This document shows positions 16,940-25,643 of a stretch of 64,000 nt of DNA, piece after piece (position 1 is the first letter of the stretch; every line of letters starts with the position of its first letter). This DNA is from Haloarcula mannanilytica (lineage in GTDB: Archaea > Halobacteriota > Halobacteria > Halobacteriales > Haloarculaceae), in NCBI RefSeq assembly GCF_005406125.1, contig NZ_BIXZ01000007.1, forward strand, positions 62,001 through 126,000. Direction: 5' to 3'. The notes beneath the pieces are model-generated. The model saw only the letters and a program-made list of their open reading frames with translations, had not been told where the DNA came from and ran no database searches. The translations under genes and the position numbers were made by a program.

Positions 16940-18013
16940 ATGGCACAAACGAGCTCTCACGCGTTAGCAGACACTACCGTGATTGATACAGACGTGCACA
17001 TCACGGTCGAAGAGGAGACGATCGCTGAGTATCTCGACGAGCCCTATCGGTCAAGTATCCTGGACTCCCCGCATCCGGTGTTTCCCTCCAGTAGCTGGGA
17101 TCAACGGATGGGTGGCAAAATCGACGATCACTTCTCGACGTTCACTGGCCCGGCCGATATCCGGCAGTTCCAGTCCGATTTCAACATCGATTACCCGATC
17201 ATCAATACGTTCGAACCGTTGGGGAAGTTCTCTCAGCCCGATCTGGCGATGAGTCTGATGCGGGCGTACAACGACCTGTTGATGGATCGGTTCTTGGACG
17301 ACTATGACTTCTTGGGACTTGCCGCGGTCGCGACGCAAAAGCCGGCCGAAGCCGCGGAGGAAATCGACCGAATGGGCGACGAGGACCAGATTGTCGGCAT
17401 CTATCTGGGAACGAGCGGCGAATACCCACCGCTCGGTGATCCGTCCAACGACCCGATATATAAGGCCGCAGAGGACAACGGCCTCCCGGTCGTGTTCCAC
17501 GGGAACGGAGACGAATTTATGTTCGATTTCCCCCATCACAACAAGGGCTTCAACAATTACTTCGAGGTCCAGACACTGGGTCACCCGTGGCAACAGATGG
17601 CGACGATGTCGAGTCTGATCGGCGAGGGGGTTCCCGCGAAGTTCCCGGATCTCGATTTCGTCTTCCTGGAGGCGGGAATCGGCTGGGTTCCGTATATGAT
17701 GCATCGGATGAACAAGATATACCGAATGCGCCGTAGTGAGGTCCCACTGCTCGAGAAGTCCCCCGAAGAGTACGTCCGCGATCAGTTTTATATCGGCTCG
17801 CAGCCGTTAGGCGAACCGAACGGTGCGGAGGATATGAAACGAATGATCGAAACCCTCGGAGCGGACCTGCTGATGTTCGCGACGGACTACCCGCATTGGG
17901 ATTTCGACCACCTCGAGGAGTTAGACAAGTATCTACAGCATTACTTCTCGGAAGAAGAGCGACAGAAAATCCTCTATGAAACGCCGGTTGAAGCCTTCAA
18001 TCTGGACCTCTAA
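16940..18013 (+). CDS. Amidohydrolase-2 family metal-dependent hydrolase or decarboxylase
   Basis: A 357-aa TIM-barrel protein of the amidohydrolase-related family (ACMSD / resorcylate decarboxylase group). Motifs in order: VIDTDVHITVEEETIAEYL (the D-x-H metal motif), a histidine in LPVVFHGNGDEF, the region VFLEAGIGWVPYMMHRMNK and MFATDYPHWDFD near the C-terminus (metal aspartate). Members hydrolyse C-N bonds or decarboxylate; the substrate cannot be told. The ATG at 16940 is preferred over 16913 because MAQTSSHALADTT is a plausible N-terminus and the upstream nine residues are basic and non-acidic. Two bases separate it from the Rieske gene, so the two are co-transcribed and probably act together. 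Confidence 0.8.
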   Translation: MAQTSSHALADTTVIDTDVHITVEEETIAEYLDEPYRSSILDSPHPVFPSSSWDQRMGGKIDDHFSTFTGPADIRQFQSDFNIDYPIINTFEPLGKFSQPDLAMSLMRAYNDLLMDRFLDDYDFLGLAAVATQKPAEAAEEIDRMGDEDQIVGIYLGTSGEYPPLGDPSNDPIYKAAEDNGLPVVFHGNGDEFMFDFPHHNKGFNNYFEVQTLGHPWQQMATMSSLIGEGVPAKFPDLDFVFLEAGIGWVPYMMHRMNKIYRMRRSEVPLLEKSPEEYVRDQFYIGSQPLGEPNGAEDMKRMIETLGADLLMFATDYPHWDFDHLEELDKYLQHYFSEEERQKILYETPVEAFNLDL

Positions 18014-18015
18014 AG

Positions 18016-18381
18016 ATGAGTGAACACACTGTGTCGACGGTCGACGAGATTCAGGATGGCGAACGAAAGCTCGTTGAAGTAGAGGGTCGAGAAATCGCGA
18101 TCTTCCGGCTCGACGGCGAGTTTTACGCGTACACGAACTGGTGTGCACATCAAGGTGGACCAGCCTGTGAGGGGAGCGTCACGGGGACGAGAAACGCCGA
18201 ATTCGATCGAGAGGAGTTAGAGACCGATCTAGAGTGGTGTAAGGAAGACGAGATACTCAACTGTCCGTGGCACGGCTGGGAGTACGACATTCCGAGCGGC
18301 GACTGCCTGTCCCGAGACGGCACGAAACTGCCCGGCCATCCGGTGAAGGTAGAAGAGCAGGAGATAATCGTCTCGCTGTAG
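18016..18381 (+). CDS. Rieske [2Fe-2S] ferredoxin-like protein
   Basis: A 121-aa soluble protein with the Rieske ligand pairs CAHQGGPAC (Cys43, His45) and CPWHGWEYDIPSG (Cys83, His86). An extra ~20-residue acidic loop separates the two motifs. There is no oxygenase catalytic domain, so it should be an electron-transfer protein. It starts 2 bases after the amidohydrolase stop. A Rieske protein beside an amidohydrolase suggests an oxidative catabolic route whose oxygenase is elsewhere, or a partner of an unrecognised enzyme. Confidence 0.88.
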   Translation: MSEHTVSTVDEIQDGERKLVEVEGREIAIFRLDGEFYAYTNWCAHQGGPACEGSVTGTRNAEFDREELETDLEWCKEDEILNCPWHGWEYDIPSGDCLSRDGTKLPGHPVKVEEQEIIVSL

Positions 18382-18411
18382 CCGTGCCGGGAAGCGACGC
18401 CGTTTCCGGGG

Positions 18412-19185
18412 CTACCGCACGTTCGGTTCGTTGATGTTCAGTTCGATCACGTTAATGGACTGGCGGAGCCGGTCGGGAAGTTCTCGCTCCAGCCGCTCGT
18501 CTTTCATCCGGTGAGCGGGGCCAGCGATGCTGAGTGCTCCGATCACAGTGTCGTTTTGCCGCGTAATAGGCGCGCCGACCGATTTGAGGCCGTCTCGGAA
18601 CTCTTCTCTATCGTAGGCTAGATTGTCTTCGCGTATCGAAGCAAGTTCGTTATGGAGTCGTTTGCGGTCGGTGATTGTCTGGGTCGTCTGGGCTGGCAGG
18701 CCGTGCTCGTCGAGTATCCGATTCACATCCGCTTCTGGCAGCCACGCCAGCACTGCTTTGCCAACCGCCGAACAGTGGAGATAAGTTCGGTCGCCGGGGA
18801 CGGCCGGATATCGGATTTCGTTGCTCCCAACGCCGATGTCCAAGTAAATGCCGCGACCGTGTTCCTCGACGAGTAGCGTGATTAGTTCACCAGTCTGATC
18901 GGCTAGCTTCTGGACTTCAGTGTGTGCGGCATCGTACAGTTCGATCCGGCGTCGAACCCGTTCACCGATACCCATAAACCGGAGACTCAGTTCGTACTCG
19001 TCTCCCGATTTGACTACGTATTCAAGCTGCCTGAGTGTGTTGAGGTGGTTGTGTACGACGCTTTGGGGACGGTCGACGTAGGACGCGATGTCGACGATCC
19101 GGCCGCCGTCAAGGTCGTCTAACGCCGTTATAATCTCGTTTGCGGTCAACAGTGCTTTCACCGGATTTCGGGCCTCGTAGGTCAT
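18412..19185 (-). CDS. IclR-family transcriptional regulator
   Basis: A 257-aa regulator: N-terminal winged helix (LTANEIITALDDLDGGRIVDIASYVDRPQSVVHNHLNTLRQLEYVV) and C-terminal effector domain (YLHCSAVGKAVLAWLPEADVNRIL ... GLKSVGAPITRQNDTVIGALSIAGP). Start at 19185 because upstream in-frame codons run through the promoter. It lies between the amidohydrolase-Rieske pair (convergent) and the OpuC-like operon (divergent). A type A operator lies at 19222-19238, beside its own TATA element, which suggests autoregulation and control of the neighbouring catabolic genes. Confidence 0.9.
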   Translation of the reverse strand: MTYEARNPVKALLTANEIITALDDLDGGRIVDIASYVDRPQSVVHNHLNTLRQLEYVVKSGDEYELSLRFMGIGERVRRRIELYDAAHTEVQKLADQTGELITLLVEEHGRGIYLDIGVGSNEIRYPAVPGDRTYLHCSAVGKAVLAWLPEADVNRILDEHGLPAQTTQTITDRKRLHNELASIREDNLAYDREEFRDGLKSVGAPITRQNDTVIGALSIAGPAHRMKDERLERELPDRLRQSINVIELNINEPNVR

Positions 19186-19208
19186 TTTGATACACAGTGA
19201 CATCGGAA

Positions 19209-19220
19209 TTATATAAAAGT
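19209..19220 (-). promoter_or_regulatory. TATA box of the IclR gene
   Basis: On the minus strand the text reads cttttatataat, 25-30 nt upstream of the ATG at 19185, again fitting a leaderless start. Confidence 0.5.
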
Positions 19221-19221
19221 A

Positions 19222-19238
19222 CTTCGGCATTACAGAAT
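19222..19238. promoter_or_regulatory. IclR-type operator, type A, copy 3 (inverted)
   Basis: CTTCGGCATTACAGAAT is the inverse complement of ATTCTGTAATGCCGAAG and matches the copies at 16584 and 16691 (ATTCTGT..T.CCGAA). It abuts the TATA box of the IclR gene and lies about 120 bases before the OpuC-like binding-protein gene. Confidence 0.6.
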
Positions 19239-19356
19239 ACACCATATCTGTGATATATTTGCTGTGGGTTGTTGGGAACTGCTAGGGTAGTTTTATAGCT
19301 CCAGTATAAATACCCTGTATACTTGGGAAAGCTATAAATATGATGGCTCGTATTGG

Positions 19357-20316
19357 GTGAGTGTGACTCTCACACGCAGAAATATCCTCAAACACGGCAT
19401 AGCCGCATCTGGAACCGCAGCACTCGGGTCCTTGGCCGGCTGTACGGGGACGATACTCGGAGGGTCCGGTGGTACCTCAGTTACGGCGGCATCGATGCAG
19501 TGGACGGAAGCCGAGTTGATGGGGTACCTCGGATTCGAATCGTTGAAGGCCAACACGGACGTGCAGGTCGAGAACGAACTCTCACTCGGGGGCTCGATGC
19601 AGTGCTTCCAGGCAGTCAAGAACAGAGAGGCTGGCTTCTACCACCTCTACACCGCCGGTGCGTACGCAACGATACCACCGGAACACGATGAGATTCCGAG
19701 TGATCCGGAGGACCTCTACCAGCGCGCCAAAGAAGATCTGAGCGATGAACACGGACTGCGGTATCTGCAACGGGCGACGTTCAACAACACCTACGCCCTG
19801 GCGGTCCGACCCGGCTTCCAGGAAGAGACGGGAGTCGAGACTATCTCCGAGTTCGCGGAGTACATTAATAGCGGTAACACCGATATTACGGCTGTTTTGG
19901 GTCCGGAGTTCGCCGAACGAGAGGATGGATGGCCCGGGCTAGTGGAAGCATATGGGTTCGCCAACGCAGCCGAGGAGCTAAACATCCGACAGATCGGTGC
20001 GAACCTCACGTACCAAGTTCTGGGCGAAGGGGAGGCGGAGGTCGGAATGGTATTCACGACCAACCCACAGATACAGCAGTACGACCTCGTCGTCCTCGAA
20101 GACGACCGGACCTTCTTCGCGCCGTACAATCCCGCCCCGGTGGCACATCCGGACGCCGTTCCGGAAGGCTCACCGATAGAAGAGGCGCTCAACGCGCCGA
20201 TGGAGGCGCTCACGAGCGAAGAACAGGTGATCGAGTTGAATGCACGGATCGCGATCGACGAAGAGGACGTACAGACGGTCGCAGTTGACTTCCTGGAAAG
20301 CGAGGGGATTATCTGA
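19357..20316 (+). CDS. Betaine/choline/carnitine-type ABC transporter substrate-binding lipoprotein
   Basis: A 319-aa extracellular binding protein. Tat signal TRRNILKHGIAASGTAALGS with lipobox LAGC. The mature domain is of the OpuAC/ProX-OsmF class: GFESLKANTDVQVENELSLGGS, the typical GLRYLQRATFNNTYALAVRPGFQ and the hinge TYQVLGEGEAEVGMVFTTNPQI. These proteins bind quaternary ammonium osmolytes or related compounds; the exact ligand here is unknown. The start codon is GTG. It is first in a four-gene operon (binding protein, permease, ATPase, permease) divergent from an IclR regulator, which favours catabolic uptake rather than osmoprotection. Confidence 0.85.
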   Translation: MSVTLTRRNILKHGIAASGTAALGSLAGCTGTILGGSGGTSVTAASMQWTEAELMGYLGFESLKANTDVQVENELSLGGSMQCFQAVKNREAGFYHLYTAGAYATIPPEHDEIPSDPEDLYQRAKEDLSDEHGLRYLQRATFNNTYALAVRPGFQEETGVETISEFAEYINSGNTDITAVLGPEFAEREDGWPGLVEAYGFANAAEELNIRQIGANLTYQVLGEGEAEVGMVFTTNPQIQQYDLVVLEDDRTFFAPYNPAPVAHPDAVPEGSPIEEALNAPMEALTSEEQVIELNARIAIDEEDVQTVAVDFLESEGII

Positions 20317-20319
20317 ACG

Positions 20320-21039
20320 ATGGGTCTGATCCACTTCGTCCTCGGATTGACTGTTGGGAGTGCGTACGTAGAGTTCATCCGCGAAAACTTCACCCAGCTC
20401 ATCGCACGGCTCGCCGAGCATATTCTCATCACGGCCCAGACCGTCCTGATCGCGGTCCCAATCGCGGTCAGTCTCGGAATCCTCATTACGTACAACGACC
20501 AGGCGGCGACGGCGGTACTCTGGCTCGCGGGGATTGCGATGACGATTCCCAGTCTTGCGGCGTTCGGGTTGCTCGTTCCGTTTCTCGGCATCGGGAGTGC
20601 GCCGGTCATCTTTACGCTCGTGCTGTACTCTCAGTTGCCGGTTATCCGGAACACGTACGTCGGACTCACGGGCGTCGAAGAGGCAACGAAGAACGCAGGA
20701 CGCGGACTTGGTATGACGCGTCGACAACGTCTGCAGCGACTGCAGATTCCGATGGCACTTCCCATCATTCTCGCAGGCGTGCGCAACGCTGTCGTCATCG
20801 TGGTCGGTGTTACCGCCGTCGGGGCCTACATCGGAGCGGGCGGGCTCGGCGAATTCATTTTCGAGGGGATCCGACAGGGAGATACCGTGATGATCGTCGT
20901 CGCCACAGTCGTCGTCTCGGTGCTCGCACTCGTCGTGGATTACGGTATCGCGACGGTTGAGCAGCTGCTTCGACTGCGGAACGGCGAACAAATCGAGCAA
21001 CGAGTGAGCACGCAGGTCATTCGGAGGGCAGTTCAATGA
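20320..21039 (+). CDS. OpuC/ProW-type ABC transporter permease
   Basis: A 239-aa membrane protein with about six membrane helices and the binding-protein-dependent permease motif EEATKNAGRGLGMTRRQRLQRLQIPMALPIILAGVRNAVVIVVGVTAVGAYIGAGGLG, characteristic of the glycine-betaine/choline group. It starts 3 bases after the binding-protein stop and overlaps the ATPase gene by 4 bases (ATGA). Confidence 0.88.
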   Translation: MGLIHFVLGLTVGSAYVEFIRENFTQLIARLAEHILITAQTVLIAVPIAVSLGILITYNDQAATAVLWLAGIAMTIPSLAAFGLLVPFLGIGSAPVIFTLVLYSQLPVIRNTYVGLTGVEEATKNAGRGLGMTRRQRLQRLQIPMALPIILAGVRNAVVIVVGVTAVGAYIGAGGLGEFIFEGIRQGDTVMIVVATVVVSVLALVVDYGIATVEQLLRLRNGEQIEQRVSTQVIRRAVQ

Positions 21040-22022
21040 TCGAATTCGAGAACGTTACGAAAGTCTACCCGGACGGGACGAAGGCGATAGAAGAAGTCAG
21101 TTTCACGGTCGAGGAAGGCACGACGACGGTCCTCGTCGGACCGTCGGGCTGTGGAAAGACGACGAGTATGAAACTGGTGAACCGGCTCGAAGAGCCGACC
21201 GAAGGAACTGTGTACGTCGACGGCGTCGATAATATGGCACAAGACAGAATAGACTTGCGTCGGAATATCGGCTACGTCATTCAGGAAATCGGTCTGTTTG
21301 ACCATATGACGGTCGGGGAAAACATTGCGACAGTGCCTGAGCTGAGAGAATGGGAGCAGTCTCGTATCGACGAACGCGTCGACGAACTACTGGAACTGAT
21401 GGACCTCCCCGGCAACTACCGCGACCAGTACCCCCGAGAGCTGTCGGGCGGACAGCAACAGCGAATTGGCGTTGCACGAGCGCTCGCTGCTGACCCGGAT
21501 ATCTTGCTGATGGACGAGCCGTTTGGAGCACTGGATCCGATCACCCGTGATAACCTTCAGGACGAATTCTTGGAGATACAAGACCGGATTAACACCACCA
21601 TCCTGTTTGTGACTCACAGCATCGACGAGGCACTCAAGATGGGGGATCAAATCGCGATTTTCGACGTGGGAGAAATCGTCCAGTACGACACGCCGACGGA
21701 GATCCTCCAAAACCCGAAAAACGAGTTCGTCGAGAACTTCATCGGTGACAATCGAACGTTCAAGCAACTCGCGATCACCACCGTTGAGGAGGTGATGGAA
21801 CCCAGAGAGGAACGTCCACCGGGCGATGGCGATGTGATCTCGGCGGCGACCGACGGCGGCGACGATTACGCCATCCCCGCAGATGCGAGTCTTCAGGTGG
21901 CACTGACAAAGTTACTCGGGTCAGAGGATCCGACGTTACCTGTCGTCAGAGACGGGAGAGTAGTCGGAACGGTTTCCGAACGGCACGTTCGCTCATACTT
22001 CGGCCCGACGGAGGAATCGTAG
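21036..22022 (+). CDS. OpuC/ProV-type ABC transporter ATP-binding protein
   Basis: A 328-aa ATPase: Walker A GPSGCGKTT, Q-loop GYVIQEIGLFDHMTVGENIATVP, signature LSGGQQQRIGVARAL, Walker B ILLMDEPFGALDPITR and H-loop FVTHSIDEALKMGD. The C-terminus holds a CBS-like unit (DASLQVALTKLLGSEDPTLPVVRDGRVVGTVSERHV), as in OpuCA/ProV proteins where CBS domains tune transport to ionic strength; only one clear unit is seen. It lies between the two permeases. Confidence 0.9.
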   Translation: MIEFENVTKVYPDGTKAIEEVSFTVEEGTTTVLVGPSGCGKTTSMKLVNRLEEPTEGTVYVDGVDNMAQDRIDLRRNIGYVIQEIGLFDHMTVGENIATVPELREWEQSRIDERVDELLELMDLPGNYRDQYPRELSGGQQQRIGVARALAADPDILLMDEPFGALDPITRDNLQDEFLEIQDRINTTILFVTHSIDEALKMGDQIAIFDVGEIVQYDTPTEILQNPKNEFVENFIGDNRTFKQLAITTVEEVMEPREERPPGDGDVISAATDGGDDYAIPADASLQVALTKLLGSEDPTLPVVRDGRVVGTVSERHVRSYFGPTEES

Positions 22023-22023
22023 A

Positions 22024-22698
22024 ATGCAAAGCGCCGTATCGACGGTCGCCGAAAGCATTCAGTTCCTGTCGGAGAACTTCCCCGAATTCCTGCAGTTGCT
22101 TCAGGAACACCTGCTGTTGGTCATCATCTCAGAGATCACGGCTATCGCAATCGCGGTTCCACTCGGCGTTTTGGCTGTCCGTCACGAGCGACTCAAGAGC
22201 CCGATCCTTTCGATCGGGAACGTCGCCCAGACCGTTCCACCACTCGCGATAATCGCACTGATGTTCCCGGTTCTCGGATTGGGCTTTCTCCCGTCGTTCG
22301 TCGCGCTGTTCATTTACGCACTGTTGCCGGTGTTGGTGAATACGATAACCGGACTTGAGGATGTCGAAGAGAGTACCATCAACGCTGCAAAGGGAATGGG
22401 AATGACGCCGTACGAACGGCTCACGAAGATCAGATTTCCGCTCGCGCTGCCAGTGATATTTGCGGGCATTCGGACAAGTATGGTGATAAATGTCGGAACC
22501 GCCTACCTCGCGTTCTTCATAGGCGGAGGGGGGCTGGGAGTGTGGGTTATCAGTGGTATCAACCTCTTCAATATGCCGCAGGTTCTCGCCGGCGCAGTCA
22601 CTGGAGCGCTACTTGCGATCACTCTGGATATCGGCTTAGCGGTGATCGAGTCTCGAATTGGCACTGCGAGTCCGGATTCCAGTCAGGTTGCCGCGTAA
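22024..22698 (+). CDS. OpuC-type ABC transporter permease, second subunit
   Basis: A 224-aa permease with the same family motif (VEESTINAAKGMGMTPYERLTKIRFPLALPVIFAGIRTSMVINVGTAYLAFFIGGGGLG). It follows the ATPase with one base between and ends the operon. Two different permeases around one ATPase is the usual OpuC arrangement. Confidence 0.88.
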   Translation: MQSAVSTVAESIQFLSENFPEFLQLLQEHLLLVIISEITAIAIAVPLGVLAVRHERLKSPILSIGNVAQTVPPLAIIALMFPVLGLGFLPSFVALFIYALLPVLVNTITGLEDVEESTINAAKGMGMTPYERLTKIRFPLALPVIFAGIRTSMVINVGTAYLAFFIGGGGLGVWVISGINLFNMPQVLAGAVTGALLAITLDIGLAVIESRIGTASPDSSQVAA

Positions 22699-23497
22699 GG
22701 GAGTTTGTGCGGCTCCCGATTCGCCAGCGATTCTCAGATAACGGACTCACCCGCCACCAATACGCTACGGACACGGTTGGAACGTTGTCGTGATTGATGA
22801 CCTCGATAGCTCTCGGACGGGTACCACCACGTGAAAACAGCGGATGAGCTATGCGTTTCGTATACTGTTCCCCACTAAATTCACGTTTCCCCATTTCAAA
22901 TACCATATTCGATTATATGGTTCTAATAGTTCACTATTCGAGTTCAAAAACTGATATATAGTAGTAAATACCTCAATTTAATAGTATTTAATATCAAGAA
23001 TATTCTATTCTGGATCGTTACGGCAGCCAGTGTACAGGCGTCCCAATCAAGAATAAGCAGACGGATTCATGTGGGGTGTGATGCACCCAATTTTCATAGT
23101 CTCTAACTGCATCAAGCACACACACCCAGTAATTCCCGACACCGCGTCAGAGTTTGGCAGTACGGCCTGTAAGTCATCGGGACTAATATTGGTACAGTTG
23201 TTATTTTTAACTTATAAAATCGGTATCACAGCCCGCAACGGTCCGTACACAGTATCCGCAAAAATTGGCAGATCCGTTATGCTGAGAGAGACTGTGGTGC
23301 ATGGACAGAGAAGAGTGTATTAGCGGTCTCCAGTCCGAACTGCCAGCTGGGAACCGGTGCCGCCCTATAATCGATATCTTCGGGATCTCGGAAACCGAGC
23401 GGGAACAGGTCCGCTCTCATACTGTCGGCTGTAATCACGTGAAGAATAATGCCACCTCGGGGTGGCGAATATCTTCACGAAGTTACAGCCAACAGTA
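22699..23497. other. AT-rich spacer with a long inverted repeat
   Basis: No gene recognised in about 800 bases. Open frames at 22619-22906 (minus) and 23069-23323 (plus) lack coding character. The only clear structure is the hairpin at 23419-23498. Confidence 0.45.
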
Positions 23498-23498
23498 T
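23419..23498. repeat. Long imperfect inverted repeat (hairpin) at the 3' side of cysE
   Basis: The left arm (about 23419-23456, starting ATACTGTCGGCTGTAATCAC) and right arm (about 23461-23498, ending TTACAGCCAACAGTAT) pair over ~37 bases with about seven mismatches around a TCGG tetraloop. It overlaps the very end of cysE. It could be a transcription terminator or mRNA-stabilising hairpin for cysE, or a fossil miniature element. Confidence 0.6.
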
Positions 23499-24361
23499 CA
23501 GTCGGTTCGTTTCCGCTCCTGTGTCGGGTGGTCAGTGACGTATACTTTCGTATCGTCCGGAACGTCGTCAGTGATCCATGAGTTCGCACCGATGCTGACG
23601 TGGTCGCCGACGGTAATAGCGCCCAGCACTTTCGTTCCCGCACCGATAACGACGTGGTCACCGATGTCCGGATGTCGTTTGTACCCCTTTTTCAGTCTGT
23701 GTTCGTCGCTCTCGTCGGCTTCGAAGTGGAGAGCCCCGAGAGTCACGTCCTGATACAGCCGGACCCATTCCCCGACGGTGGTGGTTTCGCCGATAACGAC
23801 ACCGGTTCCATGGTCGATAAAGAAGTAGTCCCCGATTTCAGCACCGGGATGGATGTCGATACCGGTCTCGGTTTTGGCGTATTCTGTGAGTTCCCGAGCG
23901 TATTCGGCGGCTCCGGCGTCGTAAAGCACGTGTGCGACACGCTGGACCAGTATCGCCATGAACCCCGGATAGGACCGGATTATCTCCATGTACGTTTTCG
24001 CCGCCGGATCGCCTTTGAACGCGGCTTCGACATCTTTCTTGAGTCGTGCCCGAACGGCCGGGAGTTGGTCGATGACAGCAGCGACTGTCGCAGCCGGGTC
24101 CGATCCGGAGTACGGTCTGATGCCCGCAAAGAAGAGCCCGCCGAGAGTGTCGAGGTGGTCCAAGACAGCGAGCTCGTCTCGAACCAGTGCGGCGGCGTTC
24201 CAGCAGGTCGGAAAGAACAGTCGTTTGAGGATGTCCACCTCTGCCCGTCGGTGTTCCCGCCGCGGGAACTCCATCTGGGTCTGGGTTGGGAACGGCTCGG
24301 CGTCGGCCTGGTACGCCTCGAACAGTTCTTCGTGTGTGTCACCGGTGTAGCAGTAGTCCAT
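23498..24361 (-). CDS. cysE: Serine O-acetyltransferase
   Basis: Acetylates serine with acetyl-CoA as the first step of cysteine synthesis. The 287-aa protein has an N-terminal helical domain (AEVDILKRLFFPTCWNAAALVRDELAVLDHLDTL) and the C-terminal left-handed beta helix of hexapeptide repeats (GIDIHPGAEIGDYFFIDHGTGVVIGETTTVGEWVRLYQDVTLG ... HPDIGDHVVIGAGTKVLGAITVGDHVSIGANSW), with the catalytic His of the DHGTG motif. Related EpsC-type enzymes share this layout. Single gene; no cysK or sulfate genes are visible nearby. Confidence 0.92.
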   Translation of the reverse strand: MDYCYTGDTHEELFEAYQADAEPFPTQTQMEFPRREHRRAEVDILKRLFFPTCWNAAALVRDELAVLDHLDTLGGLFFAGIRPYSGSDPAATVAAVIDQLPAVRARLKKDVEAAFKGDPAAKTYMEIIRSYPGFMAILVQRVAHVLYDAGAAEYARELTEYAKTETGIDIHPGAEIGDYFFIDHGTGVVIGETTTVGEWVRLYQDVTLGALHFEADESDEHRLKKGYKRHPDIGDHVVIGAGTKVLGAITVGDHVSIGANSWITDDVPDDTKVYVTDHPTQERKRTD

Positions 24362-24513
24362 ATCACAACTTCGTGCTGCAACTGTTTAGTTCTGAAACAA
24401 GACCTGTCGAATTTCCGCTATATTATGTTCTCGCAGTCGTAGCTACACTGAAAAAGCGGACAGACACTCTCAGGAGAGATAGTTATTTGATACTGGATTG
24501 TCACTGAATACGT

Positions 24514-24714
24514 ATGAACGGCGAGTGCTACTTCTGTCACGGCATCGTTTCAGCACCGGAGGAGGGTCACATCTGGTTGCGTGAGCACGACAGCCATGAA
24601 GTGTACATGCATGAACAGTGTGCGAGCGGACACAACGTCATCGAGGAAGGGCAACAGTCTGACGGTGAGATCCTGATTACGTGCCCGGAATGTGGCGAAG
24701 TCGAAACCGCGTAA
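24514..24714 (+). CDS. Small zinc-ribbon-like protein, unknown function
   Basis: A 66-aa protein with CYFCHGIV near the N-terminus and CPECGEVE at the C-terminus, plus HEQCASGH between: two CxxC pairs that could bind one zinc. Such small zinc-finger proteins are common in haloarchaea and mostly unstudied. Divergent from cysE. Confidence 0.65.
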   Translation: MNGECYFCHGIVSAPEEGHIWLREHDSHEVYMHEQCASGHNVIEEGQQSDGEILITCPECGEVETA

Positions 24715-24749
24715 CGACACATACCCCGTGACAGGCAAGCAGTCCCAGC

Positions 24750-25643
24750 CTATGGAAGTGTAATATCGACGCCGGACTGCAGGCTGGCCGCTTTCACGGT
24801 GTTGTACATCAACATTGCGATGGTGAGTGGGCCGACGCCCCCCGGAACCGGGGTGATGGCGTCCGCCTTCGCTTTCGCGCTCTCGAAGTCCACGTCACCA
24901 ACGAGTTCGTATCCCTTGTCGGTGTCAGCGTCCACCCTGTTGATGCCCACGTCGATAACCGTCGTGCCTTCCGAGAGCATCGACCCGTCTATCATTTCCG
25001 GCACGCCGGCGGCCGCGATGACGATGTCCGCGTTGCGGGTCTTGGCTGCGAGGTCGTCTGTCCGCGAGTGACAGACGGTCGTTGTCGCGTTCCCGCCGGG
25101 TCCGTACTGAATGAGCAAGTTCGCCATCGGTTTGCCGACGATGTCCGAGCGACCGACGACGACGGCGTCTTTCCCCTCGGTTTCGATACCGGTCTCGGCG
25201 AGTATCTTCTGTACCCCATGCGGTGTACAGGGTTTGTATCGCGCGTTGCCTGCGACGAGACGGCCGACGTTTTCAGGGTGGAAGCCATCGACATCTTTCA
25301 TCGGATCGATCCGTTCCAACACGTCCCGCTTGTTCACGTGGTCGGGCACTGGCATCTGCACGAGAATCCCGTGGACAGTCGGATCGGCGTTCAGTTCGTC
25401 GATGGTTTCAAACAGCGTTTCGGCCGGTTCGTCGGCGCTGATTTCGCGATGGAACCCCTCGATACCGATTTCTTCACAGGCCTGTTGTTTCATCGAGACG
25501 TAGGTCTCGCTGGCCCCATCGTCGCTCATCAACACTGTCGCCAGCCCTGGTGTGACACCTTCGCTGACGAGCGTGTCCGTACACGCCGCGACGCCGTCTG
25601 TGATCTGGTCGCCGATCTCGTTACCGTCGATTATTGTGGTCAT
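24750..25643 (-). CDS. folD: Bifunctional methylenetetrahydrofolate dehydrogenase / methenyltetrahydrofolate cyclohydrolase
   Basis: Oxidises 5,10-methylene-THF to 5,10-methenyl-THF with NAD(P) and hydrolyses that to 10-formyl-THF. The 297-aa protein shows the family signatures: ETYVSMKQQACEEIGIEG (substrate lysine), GILVQMPVPDHVNKRDVLERIDPMKDVDGFHPENVG, VVVGRSDIVGKPMANLLI and the C-terminal TPVPGGVGPLTIAMLMYNTVKAA. The start at 25643 gives the usual MTTIIDGNEIGDQI N-terminus. It links methyl-group oxidation (MetF) to formate (formate dehydrogenase at 32.8-37.6 kb). Confidence 0.95.
   Translation of the reverse strand: MTTIIDGNEIGDQITDGVAACTDTLVSEGVTPGLATVLMSDDGASETYVSMKQQACEEIGIEGFHREISADEPAETLFETIDELNADPTVHGILVQMPVPDHVNKRDVLERIDPMKDVDGFHPENVGRLVAGNARYKPCTPHGVQKILAETGIETEGKDAVVVGRSDIVGKPMANLLIQYGPGGNATTTVCHSRTDDLAAKTRNADIVIAAAGVPEMIDGSMLSEGTTVIDVGINRVDADTDKGYELVGDVDFESAKAKADAITPVPGGVGPLTIAMLMYNTVKAASLQSGVDITLP

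Noticed and set aside
23069-23323. 84-codon frame upstream of the inverted repeat
   Set aside because: Random-like residue mix and no promoter; judged non-coding.
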